This document shows, piece by piece, positions 52,399-64,000 of a stretch of DNA of 64,000 nucleotides. The stretch is from Caulifigura coniformis (GTDB taxonomy: Bacteria; Planctomycetota; Planctomycetia; Planctomycetales; Planctomycetaceae): assembly GCF_007745175.1 (NCBI RefSeq), contig NZ_CP036271.1, forward strand, positions 496,001-560,000. Reading direction: 5' to 3'. Below the pieces are notes generated by a model. The model was not told the origin of the DNA. It did no database searches and saw nothing but the letters and a program-made list of their open reading frames with translations. Every line of letters begins with the position of its first letter. Position 1 is the first letter of the stretch. The position numbers and the translations under genes were made by a program.

Positions 52399-55300
52399 AT
52401 GCGGCCAGACTTTTGTCGCCATTTTACGCGCGGGATGATCACGGCGCTGGTGATCCTGCACGGCCAGGTTTTCCTGGCGAAAGTTCATGGCGCGGAGAAT
52501 GCCCCTGCCGGTGAGGCGGTGACGCGGCCGGATCGCGACGACGCGGCGCTCCGCGACGTGTTCTTCACGAGCCCACAACGCGGGTTCGCCGTAGGGGATC
52601 GCGGAACGATCCTGCGGACCGATGACGGCGGCCAGACGTGGACGCTGCTTCCCTGCCAGACCGAGGCCACGCTCCGGTCGATCTCGTTCGTCAGCGAAGA
52701 CGAAGGCTGGATCGCGGGGGGCGGGACGCGCGAATACTCGGGCGCGTCGGAGGGAGTCGTGCTGGCGACGGACGACGGCGGCGAGACGTGGGCGGTCGTC
52801 TGCGAACAGCGCCTGCCCGCCATCCGGTCCATCAGATTCTTCAGCGATGTCGAGGGGATCGCAGTCGGCGACTCGACCGACCGCCATCCTTCAGGACTGG
52901 TTTCCACCAGCGACGGCGGCCGGACCTGGACTGCCGTGCCCGGGGACAAGACGAACGGCTGGACGACGGCGGAATTCGCGTCGTCGCAATTCGCCGTGCT
53001 GGCGGGAGAGAAGGGGGCGCTCGGATCACTGGCAGGCGGGGCAGTGACGAACTCCACTCCGCTGGGAGGTCTGCGGGGCTTCAAGGCGTCGAGCCTGGAC
53101 CGGCCGGCGAAGACGGTCTGGGCGGTCGGCGATGGCGGGATGATTGTCCGCTCGAACGACGGCGGAGCATCCTGGCCGGCGGCCGATGCATCCATGCCGA
53201 TCGAAACGAGAATGGTGTTCGACTTCGCTGCGGTCGCAGCCTCGAGGAATGAAGTGTGGGTCGGCGGGACGCCGGGGAGCGTCATCTGGCATTCGCCTGA
53301 TGGCGGAGCGACCTGGAAACCGCAGCCGACAGGGGAGACGACTCCCCTGCATGCGATCATCTGCCTGCCAGGCGACAAGCGGATCGCCGTCGGCGCGCTG
53401 GGAAAAATTCTCGTCAGCGAAGCAGGCGGGGCGTGGACCACGGTGCGCGGGGCCGGTCGTCGACTGGCTGCGCTGGCCATCCATGCCCACGGGACCCGCG
53501 TTTCCCTGTTCGAACTGGCCCGTGATGGACTTGATCGCGGATACCGGGTCGGGGCGTGGAGCCTCGTCCGCCGTGATGTGGAGCCTGAGACCGAGCGCCG
53601 CGCCGATGGAAGCCGGCGGTTCGAAGATGCAGTCCTGTCGCTCACGGCGGCTTGCGGCGTGACCGACTGGCGGCTGCCGGTGTCGCTGCCGGGGCTCGAC
53701 CGCAATCCGCAGAAGCTGATGTCGGAATGGTCAGTCCTCGCCGACCAGAAGCTGAACGATGTTCTCATCGCGACGCTCGTCACACAGATCCGGACGTGGC
53801 GGCCCGATGTGATCCTGCTGGACGACGCTCCCGCGGACGACATGCCGACGCAGGTGATTCGCGCGGCGATGGGCGTGGCGGCGTCTCACGCACAGGCCGA
53901 TCAGGGACGACTGGCCCCTCTCTGGACGACTGCCGCCCTGCCGGGCTGGAGCATCAAACGCGTCTACGCACGCGGACTGACCGGACAGGAAGGAGACCTG
54001 GCGATCGATCCGTTCGAATGGATGCCCCAGAAGCAGACGTCGCTGAGCACGCTGGTCGCGCCGGCGGCGAGTCGGCTGGGGCTCTCGCTCGATTCCATCG
54101 GTCAGCGGGAGACATTTCGGCCCGTGGAGATTCCGGGCGTGCCCGCGGCGACGACCCGCGAATTCTTCACGGGGCTGTCGCTCGCGGCCGGCGGCGACGC
54201 GCGCCGGCCGTTGCCGGTCACGCCGATCGAAGCCGACGACACGACGCTGCAGATGGCGATGCGCCAGCGCAATTTCCAGAAGATGTCGCTGAAGCTGATG
54301 AGCCGGCCGGGGCAGTCGGATGTGCTCCTGGGCCAACTCGACGCATCTCTGCAGGGGATGCCGGAGGAGCAGGCGGCGATCACGCTGGCGATGCTGGGCG
54401 ACGACCTGCGTCGGCGAGCGGACTGGGACGCCGCGGAAGCGACGATGATGGAACTGGTCACGAGATATCCGGCACACGCGGCCGCCCGGGAGGCGCGTCG
54501 CTGGCTGATTTCACTGTGGACGAGCGGAGAGCTCGAATACCACCGTGGCCGGGAAACGGGCGTCGCCCAGATGCAGGTGGAGCAGGCGGCCGGAAGCAAC
54601 ACCAGACAGCGCCGGCCAGTCACGCTGGCCGGCGGGAGCGTGTTCGTTGGCGATATGGCCTCGGTGCTGGGGGCCGGTGCGAAGGCGATCCAGGCGGAAG
54701 GGCCTCAGGGATCGATGACCGGAAGGAGGAACCTGGACTCCAGCAAGCGGTTCGCACAGGCGGCACAGCTTCTGGAGGACTGGAAACGAGTCGCTCCGGA
54801 CGACGTGGAGGCCGTGGAACTGCAGTTCCAGCTCGCGGCGCTGTATCGCCGGCATGACAAGCACCAGGAAGCCGAGTCGATTTATACGCAGATCGTCCAG
54901 AACACGACGGGCTGGAGCCAGCGAGTCGCGCATGGGGAACTGTGGCTGTTGAGACCGTCGACGCAGTCGCTGCAGTCGGTCTATCGGGCGAACCACACGT
55001 CGCGGCCGCCCATCCTTGATGGCGTTCTGGCGGACGAGTGCTGGCAGGTGGCGAAAGAAATCCGGATCGCCGGCGCCCCGCGATCGGCGCCGAAGCGCAA
55101 CGACGAACTGGACGCGATCGATTCGGCCCCGGCCCGCGACCTGAACGGGTCGGCGTTCTGCATGCTGGCGTACGATGGCGCATACCTGTATTTCGCCGCG
55201 AGTGCCCCGAGGCATCCATCAATTCCGAAGGATGCTCCCTCCTATGCCGGTCGTCCTTACGACGCGGATCTCGATGCGCACGACCGCATCAGCCTGGCGC

Positions 55301-55611
55301 TCGACATCAACCGCGACTACCAGAGCGCCTACTGCCTCGACATCGACCAGCGCGGCTGGACGCGGGATGCGCTGTGGACGAACCAGGAGTGGAACCCGAA
55401 GTGGCACGTCGCCTGCAACGCCGATGAATCGACATGGCGAATCGAGGCCGCGATCAACTGGTCGGAACTCTGCCCGCAGCCGCCTGCTCCCGGAGCGGTG
55501 ATGGCTCTGGGAGTGACCCGGACGATGCCGGCGGTGGGCCGGCAGTCGTGGGTCTGGCCAGGCAACGCCCCGATCACGGCGGAGTCGATGGGGTTGCTGA
55601 TGCTGGAGTAG
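52399..55611 (+). CDS. Large secreted multidomain protein: YCF48-like propeller, degenerate PIG-L-like region, TPR, CBM9-like domain; 1070 aa
   Basis: Start ATG 52399 (AGGGAG six bases upstream). A signal peptide-like segment (GMITALVILHGQVFLAKVHG) is followed by BNR/YCF48 repeats to about residue 350 (RGTILRTDDGGQTWTLLP; GMIVRSNDGGASW; SVIWHSPDGGATW). About 355-505 looks like a PIG-L/LmbE deacetylase fold but with IHAHGTR in place of the zinc site AHPDDE, so probably inactive. About 645-850 holds TPR-like helices. About 864-1070 matches CBM9/DOMON-type domains (PPILDGVLADECWQVAKEIR; AYDGAYLYFAASAP). Likely an extracytoplasmic binding scaffold. Confidence 0.8.
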   Translation: MRPDFCRHFTRGMITALVILHGQVFLAKVHGAENAPAGEAVTRPDRDDAALRDVFFTSPQRGFAVGDRGTILRTDDGGQTWTLLPCQTEATLRSISFVSEDEGWIAGGGTREYSGASEGVVLATDDGGETWAVVCEQRLPAIRSIRFFSDVEGIAVGDSTDRHPSGLVSTSDGGRTWTAVPGDKTNGWTTAEFASSQFAVLAGEKGALGSLAGGAVTNSTPLGGLRGFKASSLDRPAKTVWAVGDGGMIVRSNDGGASWPAADASMPIETRMVFDFAAVAASRNEVWVGGTPGSVIWHSPDGGATWKPQPTGETTPLHAIICLPGDKRIAVGALGKILVSEAGGAWTTVRGAGRRLAALAIHAHGTRVSLFELARDGLDRGYRVGAWSLVRRDVEPETERRADGSRRFEDAVLSLTAACGVTDWRLPVSLPGLDRNPQKLMSEWSVLADQKLNDVLIATLVTQIRTWRPDVILLDDAPADDMPTQVIRAAMGVAASHAQADQGRLAPLWTTAALPGWSIKRVYARGLTGQEGDLAIDPFEWMPQKQTSLSTLVAPAASRLGLSLDSIGQRETFRPVEIPGVPAATTREFFTGLSLAAGGDARRPLPVTPIEADDTTLQMAMRQRNFQKMSLKLMSRPGQSDVLLGQLDASLQGMPEEQAAITLAMLGDDLRRRADWDAAEATMMELVTRYPAHAAAREARRWLISLWTSGELEYHRGRETGVAQMQVEQAAGSNTRQRRPVTLAGGSVFVGDMASVLGAGAKAIQAEGPQGSMTGRRNLDSSKRFAQAAQLLEDWKRVAPDDVEAVELQFQLAALYRRHDKHQEAESIYTQIVQNTTGWSQRVAHGELWLLRPSTQSLQSVYRANHTSRPPILDGVLADECWQVAKEIRIAGAPRSAPKRNDELDAIDSAPARDLNGSAFCMLAYDGAYLYFAASAPRHPSIPKDAPSYAGRPYDADLDAHDRISLALDINRDYQSAYCLDIDQRGWTRDALWTNQEWNPKWHVACNADESTWRIEAAINWSELCPQPPAPGAVMALGVTRTMPAVGRQSWVWPGNAPITAESMGLLMLE

Positions 55612-55679
55612 GAACGGGATGGGCTCGCGCGGTCCGGAGACCCGCGCACAACGAGGGGGATCTGCACACAACGGAGCGT

Positions 55680-55799
55680 GTGCCACGGCCGTGTCGGCCG
55701 TGCGGTTTCAGGCGGCATCTGCGATCCCGCACCCGCACCCGCGCCTGGCGACAGAGGAATGTCTCGCTTGCCGTCGCACGGCTCGCAGAGCCGTGGCAC
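55680..55799. repeat. GTGCCACGGC palindromic element, 120 bp
   Basis: Terminal inverted repeats GTGCCACGGC (55680-55689) and GCCGTGGCAC (55790-55799). Internal hairpins CGGCCGTGTCGGCCG and CACGGCTCGCAGAGCCGTG. A half copy is at 59857-59880. It fills the gap before mtdB; nothing else seen there. Confidence 0.78.
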
Positions 55800-55830
55800 G
55801 CAATTTTTGCCTGGGGGCTTCTGGAACTGA

Positions 55831-56682
55831 TTAGACCTTCGCGGCCAGGTCGTATACGGCGGCGGTGTCGAGGAGGCGGTCGTTGGCTTCGAAGAGATTC
55901 TGGATGGCGGCGCGGTGGATCTTCATCTTGAGGCCGCCGACGCCGATGGCGCCATAGGTTGTGATGGGGCCCTTGGCGACCGCCTTGTCGGTGACGCCGA
56001 TGCCGGCGAGGCCTTCCGGAGGAACGGCGTTGAGGTCGATGGCGACCTTGAGCGAGGAGGCCTGCTGCCATTCTTCGGCTTTGAAGAACTGGACTCCGGC
56101 GGCCCCGGCGGCGATGAGGAGATCGCAGCCTTCGAGAAGCTTGGCGGGAGTGTCGGACGAGCTGACGGGCGTGACGCGGGCGTCTTTCACGACGTCGCGG
56201 ATCTTCTGACAGACCGTTTCAGCCTTCGACTTCTCCCTCGAGGCGACGCGGACCTGCGTTCCCTGCGACGCGAGAATCTGCGCGGCGCGATGACCGACCG
56301 GCCCGGTTCCGCCGAGGACGAGAGCGGTCGACTCGGCCAGCTTGATGTGTTTCGTGGCGGCGAAGACGGCCGCGGCCGCGGTGGTGTTGGAGCCGTTGGA
56401 ATCCATCAGGACGGAGACCCGCATCGGGCCGAAGAACGCCTTCTTTACGGCCTTGAGGAGCGCTTCGCCGGCGGCGACGTTGCTGCCGCCGATGAAGAGG
56501 GCGGTGTTCTTCAGATCGGCCGGCCCGCGGGTGAAGATCGCGCCATGGACGAGTCCGGTGACGTTTTCGGGTGTGACGCCGCCATAGCTGAAGAGTTCAT
56601 CGACGCCGGCATCAATGGCGACGACGCGGTCGAAGACGCTGGGCAGGGCGTCGGTATCGAGCTGGATGAGGATTCGTTTCAT
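55831..56682 (-). CDS. mtdB: NAD(P)-dependent methylenetetrahydromethanopterin dehydrogenase MtdB, 283 aa
   Basis: Oxidises methylene-H4MPT to methenyl-H4MPT in tetrahydromethanopterin-linked formaldehyde oxidation. The N-terminus KRILIQLDTDALPSVFDRVV and the block VDELFSYGGVTPENVTGLVH are highly characteristic, as is RVSVLMDSNGSNTTAAAAVF. The C-terminal Rossmann domain has VLGGTGPVGHRAAQIL. Length normal. Other H4MPT genes (fae, mch, fhc) are not in the window. In planctomycetes such genes occur without methylotrophy in many strains and may serve formaldehyde detoxification. Confidence 0.92.
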   Translation of the reverse strand: MKRILIQLDTDALPSVFDRVVAIDAGVDELFSYGGVTPENVTGLVHGAIFTRGPADLKNTALFIGGSNVAAGEALLKAVKKAFFGPMRVSVLMDSNGSNTTAAAAVFAATKHIKLAESTALVLGGTGPVGHRAAQILASQGTQVRVASREKSKAETVCQKIRDVVKDARVTPVSSSDTPAKLLEGCDLLIAAGAAGVQFFKAEEWQQASSLKVAIDLNAVPPEGLAGIGVTDKAVAKGPITTYGAIGVGGLKMKIHRAAIQNLFEANDRLLDTAAVYDLAAKV

Positions 56683-56830
56683 GGTGGAGGAGTCCTGGGG
56701 CGCGGGAAGGGGAGTTTAATGGGGGCGTGGGTCGTGGGTAGTGGGGCGCTCTGAACCTGCTTGCTCTTGGCGGAGTCTCTACACTACCGGTTTTCCTCCG
56801 CCGACCGATTCGACTTTTTGCTCCGTCAAA

Positions 56831-59776
<2,946 letters not shown>

Positions 59777-59856
59777 GCGGCCGCGGGCGGGCGGCGGGCT
59801 TCATGCCCGCTGGTTGGTGGTAAGCATTCGCCCGGCGGAGAGCTTTTGCTGAGATT

Positions 59857-59880
59857 GCACGGCTCTCAGAGCCGTGGCAC
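59857..59880. repeat. Half copy of the GTGCCACGGC element
   Basis: GCACGGCTCTCAGAGCCGTG then GCAC, one base different from 55776-55799. It lies between the convergent leuS and rnhA and forms a hairpin that could serve both as a terminator. Confidence 0.7.
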
Positions 59881-59889
59881 GAACGCGCG

Positions 59890-60351
59890 CTACTGGTTCT
59901 TGAACTGCTGAGCGGCTTCGACGGCGAGTTCGTCGCAGCGTTCGTTTTCGGGGTGGCCGCTGTGGCCCTTCACAACGGTGAATTTCACCCGATGCTTTGC
60001 GAGCAGCGCATCGAGCGCCTGCCAGAGTTCCACGTTCTTCAGCGGCTTGAGCTTGCCCCCTTCCTTGCGCATCCAGCCGTTGCGCTTCCAGCCGGGGAGC
60101 CATTCGTGCGAGCCCTTGGCGACGTACTGGCTGTCGGTCACCACTTCGACTTCGCTCGGGCCTTTGAGGGCCTGCAGGCCTTCGATCAAGCCCTGGAGCT
60201 CCATCTGGTTGTTGGTCGTCAGCGGAGCGCCGCCGGATGCTTCGCGGCGGGCGCCGCTGGCCGGATGCTCGAGGATGTAGGCCCAGCCGCCGGGGCCGGG
60301 GTTCCCGCTGCACGCGCCGTCGGTGAACAGCTTGACGACGGGAAGAGCCAT
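59890..60351 (-). CDS. rnhA: Ribonuclease HI, 153 aa
   Basis: Endonuclease cutting RNA in RNA-DNA hybrids. Catalytic residues sit in LFTDGACSGNPGPGGWA (Asp11), NNQMELQGLIEGL (Glu), VVTDSQYVAKG (Asp) and VKGHSGHPENERCDELA (His, Asp). Length as in the E. coli enzyme. Convergent with leuS; 79 bases separate its start from the infA stop on the same strand. Confidence 0.95.
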   Translation of the reverse strand: MALPVVKLFTDGACSGNPGPGGWAYILEHPASGARREASGGAPLTTNNQMELQGLIEGLQALKGPSEVEVVTDSQYVAKGSHEWLPGWKRNGWMRKEGGKLKPLKNVELWQALDALLAKHRVKFTVVKGHSGHPENERCDELAVEAAQQFKNQ

Positions 60352-60430
60352 GATTGCCCGCTTTCACCAAAGCCCCGCGAGTCTCTCGCGGGCGATCCCG
60401 GCGATGCTGCCGCCGGGCTTTGAGTGCCGA

Positions 60431-60649
60431 TCAGCGTTCGCGGAAGATGATGCGACCGCGGGTGAGGTCGTACGGAGAGACTTCGACTTTGACGCGGTCG
60501 CCCGGCACGATACGGATGAAGTTCTTCCGCATCCGGCCCGAGACGTGAGCCATCACCATGTGGCCGTTGTCCAATGTCACGCGGAACTGCGTGTTGGCCA
60601 ACGCCTCATTGACGGTCCCTTCCATCTCGATGGCCTCTTCCTTCGACAT
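60431..60649 (-). CDS. infA: Translation initiation factor IF-1, 72 aa
   Basis: S1-type OB-fold factor that closes the A site during initiation. [40 protein letters not shown] and [20 protein letters not shown] are near-invariant blocks. The ATG at 60649 gives the exact family length; the frame continues upstream without likeness. It lies outside a ribosomal-protein operon here. Confidence 0.96.
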   Translation of the reverse strand: MSKEEAIEMEGTVNEALANTQFRVTLDNGHMVMAHVSGRMRKNFIRIVPGDRVKVEVSPYDLTRGRIIFRER

Positions 60650-60860
60650 ACGCGTCAGTTCTCTGGGTGCGAGCAGGGGGATTGAAGAATTGGAATTCGG
60701 AAGTCTAGCGGCCGGAGGCACAGCGGGCAAACGGGGATGCCGCACCTGATGTTGTTCGAGGGGGGAGACGCTGGCCAGCCGGGACGGCGCCGTCCCGGGT
60801 TGTTACGCTGCCATGACGATCTGTGACTCATTTTCGCGTCCCCGCTCAGGATGGCCTTTG

Positions 60861-62120
60861 ATGAATCGTCGGACCTTTCTTGCAACGACTTTCGCGGCCG
60901 GGCTCGCGACAACTCTTCAGGCGGCGGCTGGCGGGGCGAAGCGGATCCTGCTGCGGTCGTCCTGGCAGACGGTGAACATCGGCGACATCGCCCACACGCC
61001 GGGCGTGCTGGCGCTGCTCGAGAAATACCTGCCGGATGCGGAGATTCACCTCTGGCCGAGCAAGATCGACAACGGCGTCGACGAACTGCTGATGACGCGG
61101 TTCCCGAAGCTGAAGATCGTGCAGGGGGCGGACGCCCTGAAGAAGGCGTTCGCGGACTGCGACTTCCTGCTGCACGGCTCGGGGGCGTCGCTCGTGGCGC
61201 AGAAGGACGTCGCCCGGTGGATCGAGGCGACCGGAAAGCCGTTCGGGATCTACGGGATCACGCTCCCGCTGCAGTCGTCGACGGCGACGAAGCCGGCGTC
61301 CGCCGAGGCGATCGCGACGACGATCGGAATCCTGAACCAGGCGAGATTCGTGTTCTTCCGCGATTCCGTCTCGATGCAGCTGGCGAAGGACAAGGGCTGC
61401 AAGGCGCCGGTGATGGAGTTTGGGCCCGACGGGGCGTTCGGGACCGACCTGCGGGATGATGCGGCGGCCGATGCGTTTCTGAAGGCGAACCAGCTCGAGC
61501 CGGGGAAGTTCCTGTGCTGCATTCCGCGGCTGCGGTATACGCCGTACTGGGTGATTCCCGAAAAGAAGTCGGCGTTCGACGAGAAAAAGCACGCCCGCAA
61601 CGAGGAGATGAAAGAGCACGATCACGCCCAGCTCCGCCAGGCGATCGTGGAAGTGATTCGTCAGACGGACCTGAAGGTGCTGATCTGCCCGGAAGACCAG
61701 ACGCAGATGGCCGTCGGCAAGGAACTGCTGTTCGACAAGCTGCCCGACGATGTGAAGGGCCGGGCGGTGTGGCGGCCGAATTACTGGCTGACGGGCGAAG
61801 CCGTGAGCACGTATCGCCGGAGCGCCGGGCTGTTCGGCAACGAGATGCACAGCCCGATCATGTGCATCGGGAATGGAATTCCGGCGATTGTCTGCCGGTG
61901 GGCCGAGCAGACGAGCAAGGGCTACATGTGGCGGGATATCGGCCTGGGGGACTGGCTGTTCAACCTGGACGACGAGGCCGAGGTGGCGAAGGTGGTTCCG
62001 ACGGTGCTGGCGATGGCGAAGGATCCCGTGGGGTCCAAAGCAAAGGCCGAAAAGGCCCGGGCGTTCGTGGAGAAGCGGCAGCGGGAGACGATGGGGGTGC
62101 TGAAGAAGGAGTTGGGCTGA
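60861..62120 (+). CDS. Polysaccharide pyruvyl transferase-family protein with Tat-like signal, 419 aa
   Basis: The N-terminus [20 protein letters not shown] looks like a twin-arginine or Sec signal. The body has the GT-B-like PS_pyruv_trans layout: [20 protein letters not shown] (family start N-x-GD), [24 protein letters not shown], then C-terminal [20 protein letters not shown] and [19 protein letters not shown]. Such enzymes add pyruvyl ketals to glycans, but exported planctomycete members are uncharacterised and may have another role. Start ATG 60861 chosen for the signal sequence. Monocistronic. Confidence 0.78.
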   Translation: MNRRTFLATTFAAGLATTLQAAAGGAKRILLRSSWQTVNIGDIAHTPGVLALLEKYLPDAEIHLWPSKIDNGVDELLMTRFPKLKIVQGADALKKAFADCDFLLHGSGASLVAQKDVARWIEATGKPFGIYGITLPLQSSTATKPASAEAIATTIGILNQARFVFFRDSVSMQLAKDKGCKAPVMEFGPDGAFGTDLRDDAAADAFLKANQLEPGKFLCCIPRLRYTPYWVIPEKKSAFDEKKHARNEEMKEHDHAQLRQAIVEVIRQTDLKVLICPEDQTQMAVGKELLFDKLPDDVKGRAVWRPNYWLTGEAVSTYRRSAGLFGNEMHSPIMCIGNGIPAIVCRWAEQTSKGYMWRDIGLGDWLFNLDDEAEVAKVVPTVLAMAKDPVGSKAKAEKARAFVEKRQRETMGVLKKELG

Positions 62121-62291
62121 GGCCTCAGCGTTCAGACCTCGGACCCTGGTGGCGTCACGGGTTCCTGACCACACGGGCTGGGCCGGTAGTGACGTACTTG
62201 GTCGCCCCGTGCCCGGCGTTCGGCGGTGGTTTGGGCGTTTCAGCTGGAATGACCCGCCAATCCGGCAGGACCGGGCGGGTGCCAGCCCCCG

Positions 62292-62320
62292 TTGACCCCC
62301 TTTTGAAGCCGCAATAAACT
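62292..62320 (+). promoter_or_regulatory. Candidate sigma-70 promoter upstream of secA
   Basis: TTGACC (62292-62297), 17 bases, TAAACT (62315-62320). It would give a 5' leader of about 300 bases before secA. The 510-base gap 62121-62630 contains no gene that I can support. Confidence 0.4.
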
Positions 62321-62630
62321 TCGGCCAGCAGGATGCTTGCGCCAATTTCTGCGCATCGGACGGACTCCGGTCCGGCATGTGCCTTTCACGTGCTGATGAC
62401 AGATTTGCAAGCGAGACGTTCCGCAAACGCCCGCGATCCGCGCCGAAATTGCCACCCTCCGATGGCAACGACGCCCACGGTCCCGACGCTGAGCGGCCAG
62501 TTTTGCCCCTGAAGTCTTCAATCGACCAGGGATGAAGCAGCGTTTTCCTGCCCGCAGCCCACCAGGTCTGCGGTGTTCGTCTTCGGGTCGAAGACGAACG
62601 CGACTCATTTGTTCTGGAGCAGCGGACGAC

Positions 62631-64000
62631 ATGGATTTCTTCGACAAGCTCGGCGACTTCTTCAACGCCCTCACCGGGTTTGTCGAGCGCATGATCCGCA
62701 AGGTGTTCAAGTCGTCGAACGAGCGCGAAGTGCGCCGGATCGGCTTCATTCGCGAACAGGACGGATCGACCAGGATCGCCCCCGGGTCGACGCTGGACCG
62801 GATCAACCAGCTCGAGCCGGAACTGATGAAGCTCAGCGACGCCGAGCTGAGAGAGACGGCGTCAAAGATGCGGAAGAAGCTGGCGGACGGAAAAACCGTC
62901 CACGACATCCTGCCGGAAGTCTTCGCCGCCGCCCGCGAATCGGGCCGCCGCTACCTGAAGATGCGTCACTACGACGTGCAGATGGTCGGCGCGTACGTGC
63001 TGAATCAGGGCAAGATCGCCGAAATGATGACGGGCGAAGGCAAGACGCTCGTCGCCACGCTGCCGGTGGCGCTTAACGCCATGGCCGGCCACGTCCACGT
63101 CGTGACCGTGAACGACTATCTCGCCAAGCGCGACATGGAATGGATGGGCCCCCTGTACCTGGGGCTGGGCCTCACGGTCGGCTGCATCCAGTCGTCGATG
63201 CGTCCGAACGACCGCAAGCCGTCGTACGACTGTGACATCACCTACGGCACGAACAACGAATTCGGTTTCGACTACCTCCGCGACAACATGAAGATGCGGA
63301 AGTCGGAGCAGGTGCAGGGCCCGCTCGATTTCGCGATCGTCGACGAAGTCGACAACATCCTGATCGACGAAGCCCGCACGCCGCTGATCATCTCGGGCCC
63401 GGCTTCCGACGACCTCACGAAGTACCCCAAGGCCGACAAGATCGCCCGGCAGCTCATCAAGGGGACCGACTTCGAAGTCAAGGAGAAGGAACACTCCTGT
63501 CACCTGACGGATGCAGGCATCCGGCACGCGGAAGAACTGGCGGGTGTCGAAAGCTTCTACACGGCCGGCAACATGGAGTGGCCGCACCTGCTCGATAACT
63601 CGCTGAAGGCCCACTACCTGTACAAGCGGGACGTGAACTACGTCGTCGAGCGGGTCGAAGACGGCAGCATGGGCATCGTGATCGTCGACGAGCACACGGG
63701 CCGCAAGATGACGGGCCGTCAGTGGAGCGACGGCCTGCACCAGGCGGTCGAGGCGAAGGAAGGAGTGAAGATCAAGGAGGTCACGCAGACCCTCGCGACG
63801 ATCACCCTCCAGAACTACTTCAAGTTGTACAAGAAGCTGTCGGGCATGACCGGAACGGCCATGACCGAGGCGCAGGAGTTCTACAAGATCTACGGTCTGG
63901 ACGTAGTCGCGATTCCGACCAACCGCCCGACGCAACGCATCAACCATGCAGACGTGATCTACCGCTCCGAGCGCGAGAAGTGGAACGCCGTCTGCGACGA
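62631..64000 (+). CDS. secA: Protein translocase ATPase SecA, N-terminal part (runs off the right edge)
   Basis: Motor of Sec export. ATG 62631 opens MDFFDKLGDFFNALTGFVER, about 20 residues longer than usual before the family core. Walker A is EMMTGEGKTLVATLPVAL, Walker B IVDEVDNILIDEARTPLIIS, and the GMTGTAMTEAQEF segment between the nucleotide folds is reached. 456 codons are in the window; the remaining scaffold and C-terminal domains lie outside. The Asp-Glu-Val-Asp box has Asn after it where most SecA have Ser. Confidence 0.96.
   Translation, partial: MDFFDKLGDFFNALTGFVERMIRKVFKSSNEREVRRIGFIREQDGSTRIAPGSTLDRINQLEPELMKLSDAELRETASKMRKKLADGKTVHDILPEVFAAARESGRRYLKMRHYDVQMVGAYVLNQGKIAEMMTGEGKTLVATLPVALNAMAGHVHVVTVNDYLAKRDMEWMGPLYLGLGLTVGCIQSSMRPNDRKPSYDCDITYGTNNEFGFDYLRDNMKMRKSEQVQGPLDFAIVDEVDNILIDEARTPLIISGPASDDLTKYPKADKIARQLIKGTDFEVKEKEHSCHLTDAGIRHAEELAGVESFYTAGNMEWPHLLDNSLKAHYLYKRDVNYVVERVEDGSMGIVIVDEHTGRKMTGRQWSDGLHQAVEAKEGVKIKEVTQTLATITLQNYFKLYKKLSGMTGTAMTEAQEFYKIYGLDVVAIPTNRPTQRINHADVIYRSEREKWNAVCD

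Overview
The window is a high-G+C bacterial chromosome segment, almost certainly from a planctomycete (order Planctomycetales or close). The markers are four DUF1559 prepilin-like proteins, three of them paired with small carboxypeptidase-regulatory-like lipoproteins; an ECF sigma factor/FecR pair beside a sulfatase; HpnC and HpnD; an MtdB-type tetrahydromethanopterin dehydrogenase; and many short palindromic intergenic repeats. All calls were made by reading the sequence; no database search was run.

Layout. 1-5.7 kb: sensor kinase (cut by the left edge), ffh, rpsP, then a DUF1559/lipoprotein pair. 5.7-9.4 kb: an A+T-richer insert bounded by a 114-bp duplication of the hpnD 3' end, then hpnD and hpnC with two MITE-like inverted-repeat elements. 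9.4-17.9 kb: MoxR ATPase, a zinc-ribbon protein, metG, an unknown membrane protein, a Pro-rich lipoprotein, and mreB-mreC-mreD. 18-21 kb: a translationally coupled type III polyketide operon (methyltransferase, flavoprotein, PKS). 21-24 kb: two membrane proteins and miaB. 24.3-25.7 kb: a small cluster of two DUF1488-like proteins, a 59-aa basic protein that appears to start with ATC, and a cold-shock protein. 25.9-30.3 kb: isochorismatase-like hydrolase, DUF1559/lipoprotein pair, PepSY membrane protein. 30.3-33.1 kb: lower-G+C accessory stretch with a HigB-HigA-SecB-like toxin-antitoxin-chaperone module. 33-42 kb: repeat-rich DNA, sulfatase/FecR/sigma, third DUF1559 pair, decayed HNH fragments and a REP-associated (IS200-like) transposase among REP-like modules. 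42-50 kb: oxidoreductase, calcium-type P-type ATPase, glycosyltransferase, an ABC exporter whose permease is fused to a CPBP protease, and a CYTH phosphatase/cyclase. 50-56 kb: fourth DUF1559, a His-rich protein, a 1070-aa multidomain secreted protein, mtdB. 56-64 kb: leuS, rnhA, infA, a polysaccharide pyruvyl transferase-like protein and the start of secA.

Common threads. Housekeeping genes (ffh, rpsP, metG, miaB, leuS, infA, secA, mreBCD) alternate with planctomycete-specific envelope genes. Repeats are unusually abundant, and three repeat-derived segments lie in frame inside housekeeping genes (two in leuS, one in miaB). The strongest candidates for new biology are the toxin-antitoxin-chaperone module, the hpnD-targeted insertion, the REP/transposase pair and the coupled type III PKS operon.
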